Part shown: positions 50,199 to 56,853 of the stretch, one piece after another
How positions within the stretch are numbered: position 1 is the first letter of the stretch
Layout: every line of letters begins with the position of its first letter
Assembly: GCA_002412795.1 (NCBI GenBank)
Contig: DHVS01000037.1
Span: 1-56,853 of the forward strand
DNA from: a bacterium UBP2_UBA5202
GTDB lineage: Bacteria > Edwardsbacteria > AC1 > EtOH8
Length of the DNA: 56,853 bases
Direction: 5' to 3'
Position numbers and translations under genes: made by a program
The notes under the pieces: generated by a model
What the model was told of the DNA's origin: nothing
The model's input: only the letters and a program-made list of their open reading frames with translations
Databases searched by the model: none

Positions 50199-51755
50199 TT
50201 ACAGCGGTATGTTCCCGTGCTTCTTGTTGGGCGACTGCTCGCGCTTGGTCTTGAGGATGGCCAGGGCCGAGGCCACTCTTCCCCTTGTTTCTTCCGGCGC
50301 TATCACCGCGTCCACGTAGCCCCGCTTGGCGGCCTCGTAGGGGTTGGAGAACATTTCTTCGTAGGTGGCTATCAGCTCCTGGCGCTTCTGGTTCTGGTCG
50401 GCCGCCCCGTCGATCTGCTTGCGGAAGATGACGTTGACCGCGCCGGAGGCGCCCATCACCGCGATCTCGGCCTGGGGCCAGGCCAGCATCAGGTCCGATC
50501 CCAGGTCCTTGTTGCACATGGCAATGTGGGCCCCGCCGTATGATTTGCGCAGGGTGACGGTGATCTTGGGCACGGTGGCCTCGGAATAGGCGAACAGGAT
50601 CTTGGCCCCGTGGCGGATGATCCCGCCGTGCTCCTGCTGTTTTCCCGGCAGGTAGCCAGGGCAGTCCACGAAGGTCACCAGCGGGATGTTGAAGGCGTCG
50701 CAGAAGCGGATGAAACGGGCGGCCTTGTCCGAGGAGTTGATGTCCAGGCAGCCGGCCAGCACCTGGGGCTGGTTGGCCACTATGCCCACGCTGTGCCCGC
50801 CCACCCGGCCGAAACCCACCACGATGTTGGGGGCAAAGTGCTCGTGGACCTCCAGGAAATCGCCGTTGTCAACGACCCTGAGAATTATATCCTTGGCGTC
50901 ATAAGGCATCTTGGGGTTCACCGGGACGATGGTTCGCAGTTCCATGTCTATCCGGCCGGGCTCGTCGGTGGTGTCCAGCACCGGCGGGTCTTCCAGGTTG
51001 TTGGCCGGCAGGAATGACAGCAGTTTGCGCACCCCGGCAAAGCAGTGTTCTTCGGTGGGATAGGCAAAATGGCCGTTGCCCGAGACCTGGTTGTGGGCCA
51101 TGGCCCCGCCCAGCTCTTCTAATCCCACCTCCTCGCCCATCACGGCCTTGATCACCTGGGGCCCGGTGATGTACATATTGGAGACCTTGTCCACCATGAA
51201 GACGAAATCGGTGATGGCCGGGCTGTAGACCGCGCCGCCGGCGCAGGGCCCTAAGATCACGGAGATCTGGGGGATGACGCCCGAGGACCGGGTGTTGCGG
51301 AAGAATATCATGCCGTAGCCGTGCAGGGAGTCCACGCCCTCCTGGATCCGGGCTCCGCCGGAATCGTTGATGCCGATGACCGGGACGCCCATCTTAAGCG
51401 CCATGTCCTGCATCTTGACGATCTTTAAGGCGTGGGCCTCGCCCAGGCTTCCCCCGGTGACGGTGAAGTCCTGGGAGAAGACGAAGACCGGGCGCCCCTC
51501 CACCGTGCCGTAGCCGGTGACCACGCCGTCGGCCGGGATGGCAACCTTGTCCATGCCAAAGTTGTCGCAGCGGTGCTGGACGAAAGCGTCGAACTCCACG
51601 AAGCTCTGGGGATCCAGCAGCTGGTCTATCCGCTCCCGGGCCGAGAGCTTTTTCTTCTCGTGCTGTTTGGCCGCCCGCTTGCCGTCGGCATCGCAGATGA
51701 CAGACTTCTGGTCCTCCAGCGCCTTGATGATCTGCTCAATGGTCTTTTCAGACAT
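50199..51755 (-). CDS. Acyl-CoA carboxyltransferase (MmdA/PccB/12S type)
   Basis: A 518-residue carboxyltransferase of the crotonase-like double domain. GGSLGEAHALKIVKMQDMALKMGVPVIGINDSGGARIQEGVDSL binds the acyl-CoA and GGIIRHGAKILFAYSEATVPKITVTLRKSYGGAHIAM binds biotin. It acts on propionyl-/methylmalonyl-CoA. First gene of the operon. With the biotin carrier and the 5S-like protein it gives a full set for methylmalonyl-CoA:pyruvate transcarboxylase; a biotin carboxylase or a sodium-pump beta subunit is not seen in this window. Confidence 0.94.
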   Translation of the reverse strand: MSEKTIEQIIKALEDQKSVICDADGKRAAKQHEKKKLSARERIDQLLDPQSFVEFDAFVQHRCDNFGMDKVAIPADGVVTGYGTVEGRPVFVFSQDFTVTGGSLGEAHALKIVKMQDMALKMGVPVIGINDSGGARIQEGVDSLHGYGMIFFRNTRSSGVIPQISVILGPCAGGAVYSPAITDFVFMVDKVSNMYITGPQVIKAVMGEEVGLEELGGAMAHNQVSGNGHFAYPTEEHCFAGVRKLLSFLPANNLEDPPVLDTTDEPGRIDMELRTIVPVNPKMPYDAKDIILRVVDNGDFLEVHEHFAPNIVVGFGRVGGHSVGIVANQPQVLAGCLDINSSDKAARFIRFCDAFNIPLVTFVDCPGYLPGKQQEHGGIIRHGAKILFAYSEATVPKITVTLRKSYGGAHIAMCNKDLGSDLMLAWPQAEIAVMGASGAVNVIFRKQIDGAADQNQKRQELIATYEEMFSNPYEAAKRGYVDAVIAPEETRGRVASALAILKTKREQSPNKKHGNIPL

Positions 51756-51966
51756 CTTGCGTAAACCTAACTATATTAAAAGTTTGTTGTTTTCGGACCC
51801 AACCCCCGCCCCCTTCCCGATGCGGAAAGGGGAGCTTTTGCAAAGGGATAAACGAAATGTTATTATATCTCAAAAGGCGGGGCATTTCAAGGGGAAAATG
51901 GCAGGGTAATTTACGAATTGGTTAAACGCCCAATAACCTCCAAAATGTGTTATATCACAAAACAAA

Positions 51967-51994
51967 AACCGCTTTCAATGTTTTGAAAGCGGTT
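51967..51994 (-). terminator. Terminator after the Gp37/Gp68-like gene
   Basis: AACCGCTTTCAA (51967-51978) pairs perfectly with TTGAAAGCGGTT (51983-51994), with TTTTTG following on the minus strand. Just beyond, around 51797-51835, is another C-rich intergenic hairpin. Confidence 0.88.
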
Positions 51995-52010
51995 AAAGAG
52001 TTATATTAAT

Positions 52011-52739
52011 TTAAACATAATTTACTGGCTGATACTGCCTGGGCATTTGGTCCCATAACTTCCCATCTAACAAACGGCCCGCTTTTTTCTTGTTGAACCC
52101 ACCCCATTGCTTAAAGAAAAATGGTACTTTCGATTTAATGCATTGATCCCGTATTTCTTCCGCCCATTCTGGGTCTACCGGCCTGGCACCTGGCCCTGAT
52201 TCTCCTCCGGCAATCACCCAATCTATTCCTTTGAGATCCAGCTTGCCAAGGCTTCCCAGCAAAGGCTCACATGACAAAAATTTTACTTTGGCGCCACAGC
52301 GCTTAAGCAATTCAATACGGTTTTTATATTCGCTTGTTTCTACGCTTACCCCCATCCATACATTGTCCGGCCAGTCTACTAATGCATCCATTTCAATAAG
52401 ACGATCCGTCCGTTTGGTTAGTATCTGGTAGGTGTGCCAAAATGCCTTGTCCATTGCTTGGAAAACCCGGAGAATGAACTCCGCCGGCACCTTGTCGTGG
52501 AAAAGGTCGCTCATGGAATTCACGAATATCATCTGCGGCTTTTTCAACATCATGGGCTGCTGCAGGGAACTGCTGTGAACCGCCACGTTAAACCCGTGCT
52601 TATAATTGGGCTGGCCCATGGCCTGTAAGCGTCTGGTCATTCTTTCGGCGTAACAGTTCAGACACCCTGGGCTGACCTTGGTGCACCCGGTTACAGGGTT
52701 CCAAGTTGATTCGGTCCATTCGATTTTAGTGTAAGCCAT
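52011..52739 (-). CDS. Gp37/Gp68 (DUF5131) three-Cys-motif protein
   Basis: A 242-residue protein of the phage Gp37/Gp68 family. The name-giving cysteines are C19-x6-C26-x2-C29 in NPVTGCTKVSPGCLNCYAER; later come FVNSMSDLFHDKV, ILTKRTDRL, NVWMGVSVE and FLSCEPLLG, all typical. The fold is thought to be radical-SAM-like, but no reaction is known. It overlaps the TcmP gene by 14 bases and the two are a recurring pair. A terminator follows, so the pair is one transcription unit. Confidence 0.88.
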   Translation of the reverse strand: MAYTKIEWTESTWNPVTGCTKVSPGCLNCYAERMTRRLQAMGQPNYKHGFNVAVHSSSLQQPMMLKKPQMIFVNSMSDLFHDKVPAEFILRVFQAMDKAFWHTYQILTKRTDRLIEMDALVDWPDNVWMGVSVETSEYKNRIELLKRCGAKVKFLSCEPLLGSLGKLDLKGIDWVIAGGESGPGARPVDPEWAEEIRDQCIKSKVPFFFKQWGGFNKKKAGRLLDGKLWDQMPRQYQPVNYV

Positions 52740-53616
52740 TTTTTCTCTTTAAAATATCTTGGGCAATTTTTATAGCCGTTGCTGAACCCTTTGGATTACT
52801 TGCAGTAAAGCACAACAAGAATAATGGATTATTTCGTGAATTATATAATGGTAATGGATTTTCCGCAACCCCTGCGAAAATTGTTTTTAATCTTTTTACA
52901 AAATATTCACTAATTAAATCAAATGTAGATATTTTTATCGTCTCTTTCTTTTCACCCCAAATTTCTAAAATAGATTTTGTTTTATAAAAAGTGTCATACC
53001 AATCATTGGTACCAAATAAATTGTTTAATATTTCTGTCCACTTTGCATCTATTTCGCCGCTTTTGGTTAACATTCTATTTACGGCAACACCCAGCGGGAA
53101 AAGTATCCACAAATCAATGGCTTTTGTTTCAGAAATAGCTACTAACGTTTCCCACTTGACCTCCATTCCATATGGATCTAAAAACAAGACTGCTCTCGTA
53201 TTTAACCAATTTACTTTCCTGCACAATTCTAACAAATACAGATTACAATCTTGATTAATTATTACTATATTTTTCCCAATCGAAAATGCTTCATCTCTTA
53301 AATGATTTAAGGATTCAATATTTCCTTCTTCTTTCTCAATAAAAATATACTTGTTAAATGCTGGTTCTATTTGCAAGGCTATCTTTGCTGACCCTTCTTT
53401 ATAACTTTTAGTATCATCGTTTTCATCAACCAGAAATTTCTGTTGTGAATTACTTTTTAAGGTATTGTCTAAATAACCAGTCCCGGCAAAGGCATCTATG
53501 TACATAAATTGAAATCGTTGCTTAGTCATTATTTTAACATATGCTGCTAAATATTTACGCACTTTTTCTAGTTTTTCATGAGTCCAACTACCACCAAAAT
53601 TTAAACGTTTTTTCAT
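52726..53616 (-). CDS. tcmP: Three-Cys-motif partner protein TcmP
   Basis: A 296-residue protein with a methyltransferase-like layout: YID41-AFAGTGY (SAM-type loop) and LFLDPYGMEVKW (residues 145-155, a DPPY-like motif). These features mark TcmP, named for its neighbour, the three-Cys-motif protein encoded next. Function unknown; a nucleic-acid-modifying or defence role is often suspected. The gene is conspicuously AT-rich against its neighbours, a sign of recent arrival. AGGAGAT precedes the ATG and a promoter is seen at 53639. Confidence 0.88.
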   Translation of the reverse strand: MKKRLNFGGSWTHEKLEKVRKYLAAYVKIMTKQRFQFMYIDAFAGTGYLDNTLKSNSQQKFLVDENDDTKSYKEGSAKIALQIEPAFNKYIFIEKEEGNIESLNHLRDEAFSIGKNIVIINQDCNLYLLELCRKVNWLNTRAVLFLDPYGMEVKWETLVAISETKAIDLWILFPLGVAVNRMLTKSGEIDAKWTEILNNLFGTNDWYDTFYKTKSILEIWGEKKETIKISTFDLISEYFVKRLKTIFAGVAENPLPLYNSRNNPLFLLCFTASNPKGSATAIKIAQDILKRKNGLH

Positions 53617-53638
53617 TGTAAATCTCCTAACATCTTTT

Positions 53639-53667
53639 ATTCTACATCATAAGTCCGACAAAATCAA
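53639..53667 (-). promoter_or_regulatory. Promoter of the tcmP operon
   Basis: On the minus strand TTGATT (53662-53667), 17 bases, TAGAAT (53639-53644), about 25 bases before the ATG at 53616. Confidence 0.6.
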
Positions 53668-53674
53668 GCCAAAG

Positions 53675-53697
53675 AGCCGGGCAATGCCCGGCTTTTT
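53675..53697 (-). terminator. Terminator after the M42 peptidase gene
   Basis: AGCCGGGC (53675-53682) pairs with GCCCGGCT (53686-53693). On the minus strand it is followed by CTTT only; the better T run is on the plus strand. Confidence 0.6.
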
Positions 53698-53716
53698 CAT
53701 TTCTGTTCGTCCCGTC

Positions 53717-54736
53717 CTATTTCAACGTATCATTAATATACGCCATCAGCAGGTCCCTGGCCGCGTTCAGCCCCTTCAAATGCGTCCGCTCCATCCCGTG
53801 GCTGGCGCTCACCCCCGGGCCTATCAGCCCCACCCTTATATCGTGTCCGGCCGCCAGGGCCGCACCTCCGTCCGAGCCGTAAAGCGGGAACACATCCAGC
53901 CGGTGGGCAATGCCGTGGGCCGTGGCCAGCCGGGAAAGCTTCTGCCTTAGGGCATAGTCATACGGCCCGTTGGAATCCTTTACGCAGATGGAGACCGCCG
54001 TCTCCACCCCATCCACCTTCTCGCCCACCACCCCCATGTCCACCACCAGCATCTCGGCGGCCGTTGCCGGCACCCCGGCCGAGGCCCCGTGGCCCACCTC
54101 CTCGTAATTGGAGAAGAAGAAGGTCACCGGCAGTTTTTCCAGTTCCTTGGAACCCAGCGCCAGCATGGCGTCCAGCATGACGGCCGAGCCGGCCTTGTCG
54201 TCCAGGAACCGGCACTTGATGAACCCGGAATCGGTGTATTCAAAACGGGGGTCAAAGCAGATGAAATCCCCGGTGCGGATCCCCAGCTTCTCGGTCTCCT
54301 CTTTCTTGGTGACTTCGGCGTCCAGCCGGATGTGCATGCTGTCGGTCTTGCGCTCGGCCTTGTCCGCCTCCTTGTTGACGTGGGCCGCCGGGTTGTTCAA
54401 AAGCAGCGTGCCCCGGAACTTCTTGTCCTCGGAAGTGATGACGGTGACGTACTCGCCCTCGAACGAGGCCAGCACCGGCGAGCCGATCTTGGTGAAGGCC
54501 AGGGTGCCGTCGCTGTTGATCCCGCTGACCATCAGGCCCAGGGTGTCCACGTGGCCCGAGACCACCAGCTTGGGGGCTTGGTGGTTCCCGCACAACAGGC
54601 CTCCCTTGTTGGTCCGCCGGGTGTTAATGCCGTTCTTTTGGCACAACTCCGTGATGTGGTCCATGACCGCGCCGGTATAGCCCGAGGGCGAGTGAATGGC
54701 CTCCAGGTCTTTGAGTATCTCTACGATGCGTTCCAT
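53717..54736 (-). CDS. M42 family metallo-aminopeptidase
   Basis: A 339-residue M42 peptidase of the FrvX/YsdC/TET type. Metal ligands and catalytic residues appear in order: VVSGHVDTLGLMV (His, Asp), CRFLDDKAGSAVML (bridging Asp), SNYEEVGHGASAG (catalytic Glu pair), VVDMGVVG (Asp) and SHGMERTH (His). These enzymes trim N-terminal residues from peptides inside a large dodecameric shell. Cytosolic. The following gap to 55020 shows no coding sequence I can support. Confidence 0.93.
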   Translation of the reverse strand: MERIVEILKDLEAIHSPSGYTGAVMDHITELCQKNGINTRRTNKGGLLCGNHQAPKLVVSGHVDTLGLMVSGINSDGTLAFTKIGSPVLASFEGEYVTVITSEDKKFRGTLLLNNPAAHVNKEADKAERKTDSMHIRLDAEVTKKEETEKLGIRTGDFICFDPRFEYTDSGFIKCRFLDDKAGSAVMLDAMLALGSKELEKLPVTFFFSNYEEVGHGASAGVPATAAEMLVVDMGVVGEKVDGVETAVSICVKDSNGPYDYALRQKLSRLATAHGIAHRLDVFPLYGSDGGAALAAGHDIRVGLIGPGVSASHGMERTHLKGLNAARDLLMAYINDTLK

Positions 54737-55020
54737 TATATCTTTCCCCTTGGTTTTGGTTTTTGTTACCGTTTCTATCTATTCTACTACCTTGAGCGTT
54801 TATAAATCAAGCAAAATGCCGTAGATAATTATGATATCTTGCGCCCAGAACTGGCGACCAGATGCCGGTGTATTCATTTGTACGGCTTTTAGGAACCAAG
54901 ACTTTTTCTCATCGGTATCCTTATGGCCGAGACCGCAGGGAATTGCATGTTAAACGATTATTACCAACGGAATCATCGGACAGGTCAAGCCAGTCCGGAA
55001 GAAGTTGGTGATGGTATCTC

Positions 55021-56109
55021 TCATCGCACCAGCGACTTGTGCCGTCTCCGGCATTCTTGAACTATCTGAACCCGGCCGGCGCATTCGGCCATCTCCAAAG
55101 CCTGCCGGTTGATGGCCAACGCTTCATCCCACGATCCCTCAATCATGGAGAGTTCCGCCTGTTCCGACAATATGTTGCACAGGATGAACTCGTTGCCCAA
55201 CTGGCGGCACTGGCCGTCAGCCCGGCATAGATAGCTGCGGGCTGCGACTGGATTACCCAAGTCGCGCTCGGAGCACCCCAGGTTCAGCCAGGCGATGGCC
55301 AGGCCTTTCTGATCGCCCAGTCGCTGGCTGTGCTCCAGCTGCTGGGAGAAAAGATCGCGGGCCTTCCCGAAATCACCCGAGATGGCATGTAAAACGCCGA
55401 GATTGCCCAGGGCAAACTGCAAGCTTTGCCGGTCATCGGTCTTTTCCAGCAACTCGATTTGCCGCTGGATGAAGGTCATCGCCTCGATCGGCCGCCCCAT
55501 CCTGCTAAATACGGCGCCCATGTTGCCCAACAGGCCGGCCTGATCATGAAACTCTTGTCTCGTCTGCCGGTCGTCCAGTGCCCGTTGGAAATACTCCAAT
55601 GCTTTGCCGAACTCCTGCCGATCAAAATAAAGTGCTCCTAACTTACTCCAAATAAACGCCAGCTTTCCGGAATGATTCACCTGCGAGAACACTTCCAATT
55701 GGCCCAGGTAAATTACTTCCGCCCGGTCAAATTCGCCACGGTGGTAATATATGTCCGCAAGATCACCCTCTATTACCGCGGTATCAACCGCCGAACATAT
55801 TTCGCTATACAGATCGTGGGCCTTTACCAGCATTTTTTTTGCGTCATCGTAATGGCCCTGATCCATCAATAACCTCCCCCACTGGCGGAGGTTGTGTGCC
55901 CGGACACGCTGGCCGGATGAAACTTGTAGCGCTGCTTCTATGGCCTGATGATGCTTAAGGGCGGTTTCCCACCGACCCATCAACCTCAGCAATTCTGCTT
56001 TTCTGAGGAGGATCGGTCCGGGGTATGGGCGGTTCGACGAACCTCCGGCATTGAGCCAAAGCCCGTCTAATCGGGAAAGAGATATCCCTCGCAAATTTTG
56101 TAGAGTCAT
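55021..56109 (-). CDS. TPR protein with structured leader
   Basis: A 362-residue protein of about eight tetratricopeptide units (GNMGAVFSRMGRPIEAMTFIQRQIELLEK, AWLNLGCSERDLGNPVAARSYLCRAD and similar), closely like the TPR proteins at 25764 and 40872. No other domain. The ATG at 56109 has no adjacent ribosome site; AGGAGG lies 34 bases upstream, separated by a hairpin that could bring it into range (see the leader feature). Confidence 0.8.
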   Translation of the reverse strand: MTLQNLRGISLSRLDGLWLNAGGSSNRPYPGPILLRKAELLRLMGRWETALKHHQAIEAALQVSSGQRVRAHNLRQWGRLLMDQGHYDDAKKMLVKAHDLYSEICSAVDTAVIEGDLADIYYHRGEFDRAEVIYLGQLEVFSQVNHSGKLAFIWSKLGALYFDRQEFGKALEYFQRALDDRQTRQEFHDQAGLLGNMGAVFSRMGRPIEAMTFIQRQIELLEKTDDRQSLQFALGNLGVLHAISGDFGKARDLFSQQLEHSQRLGDQKGLAIAWLNLGCSERDLGNPVAARSYLCRADGQCRQLGNEFILCNILSEQAELSMIEGSWDEALAINRQALEMAECAGRVQIVQECRRRHKSLVR

Positions 56110-56154
56110 AAAAAATCAGCCACTCTGCGTTTTACAAAGTGGCCTCCTCTGATT
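56110..56154 (-). promoter_or_regulatory. Hairpin between Shine-Dalgarno and start codon
   Basis: On the minus strand AGGAGG (56143-56148) is followed by GCCACT-N13-AGTGGC (56119-56143), then TGATTTTTT and ATG. Folding of the hairpin leaves about nine bases between AGGAG and the ATG. An outer stem AATCA/TGATT (56150-56154 with 56114-56118) would place the ribosome site in a bulge. Confidence 0.5.
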
Positions 56155-56251
56155 ACCCCCTCAAGCATACTACTAAACAGGAATAAAATCAAGCAAAAAA
56201 GGCTGCACGCGGACAAACCGAAAGGACTCTATTTAAAATCCGATTTTATGA

Positions 56252-56280
56252 TTGACTTTGATCGGATAAATCTGTTAGAC
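56252..56280 (+). promoter_or_regulatory. Probable promoter of the MoxR gene
   Basis: TTGACT (56252-56257), 17 bases, TTAGAC (56275-56280), or TAGACT with 18 bases. It lies about 40 bases before the TTG start. Confidence 0.45.
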
Positions 56281-56317
56281 TAATAGGTTAATAAACAACA
56301 ATGGAGCGGCAATTATT

Positions 56318-56853
<536 letters not shown>

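Noticed and set aside
54840..55020. Short plus-strand frame after the M42 gene start region
   Set aside because: No ribosome site, no recognisable family, and it overlaps the end of the TPR gene on the other strand.

Overview
The window reads as chromosomal DNA of an uncultured, Gram-negative-type bacterium with fairly high G+C. Parvulin chaperones with signal peptides, HtrA, bactofilins, M16 peptidases and many TPR proteins fit a lineage around the FCB group or a neighbouring candidate phylum. That placement is inference; no marker gene here settles it. Genes are tightly packed, often with 4-base stop/start overlaps, and intrinsic hairpin terminators are unusually clear.

Layout. 1-4150: leftward promoter at the edge, then three tandem parvulin-type prolyl isomerases. 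4.6-12.6 kb: DUF362, DUF1846, a GNAT-fold protein, a Cdd1-like helix-hairpin-helix protein, MutS2 and an EamA transporter. 12.6-15.8 kb: an AT-rich lipoprotein, then a rightward pair (Cys-rich coiled-coil/TPR protein and a protein with a duplicated 31-residue motif). 15.9-19.7 kb: an inactive/active M16 peptidase pair and a pentameric ligand-gated channel homologue. 19.9-23.3 kb: ECF sigma, zinc anti-sigma, bactofilin-like membrane protein and PspC in one operon, with two very small membrane proteins upstream. 23.5-30.1 kb: FtsE-like ATPase, PdxA, FmdB zinc ribbon, TPR protein, half-size TSUP protein, NAD(P)HX repair enzyme, AcpS, WbuC cupin. 30.3-37.6 kb rightward: SDR reductase, methyltransferase, serine-palmitoyltransferase-like enzyme and a 1281-residue TPR protein. 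37.7-40.5 kb: PqqD-radical SAM-SPASM protein, membrane protein, DUF167, SET-domain protein. 40.9-43.4 kb: TPR protein, tmRNA, tRNA-Lys. 43.6-47.1 kb: primary-type sigma factor and an hsp20-hspR-htrA heat-shock group with a HAIR-like operator on a consensus promoter. 47.2-51.8 kb: bactofilin and a biotin-dependent carboxyltransferase operon with all three kinds of transcarboxylase subunit (12S-like, 1.3S-like, 5S-like) plus an epsilon-like peptide. 52.0-53.6 kb: an AT-rich, probably acquired Gp37/Gp68-TcmP pair. 53.7 kb to the end: M42 peptidase, TPR protein and the start of a MoxR ATPase.

Many intergenic spaces hold short imperfect inverted-repeat elements of several families (ends such as GTCATTCTGAG/CTCAGAATGAC, CCGCAGATT/AATCTGCGG, ACCACAGAAACAC). 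Some are nested and some have been drawn into reading frames. The strongest leads for new biology are the TcmP pair, the transcarboxylase operon without a visible sodium-pump subunit, a possible bacterial ceramide route (SPT-like enzyme, CerR-like SDR, distant GNAT protein), the sigma/bactofilin/PspC operon with its micro-proteins, and the structured repeats.
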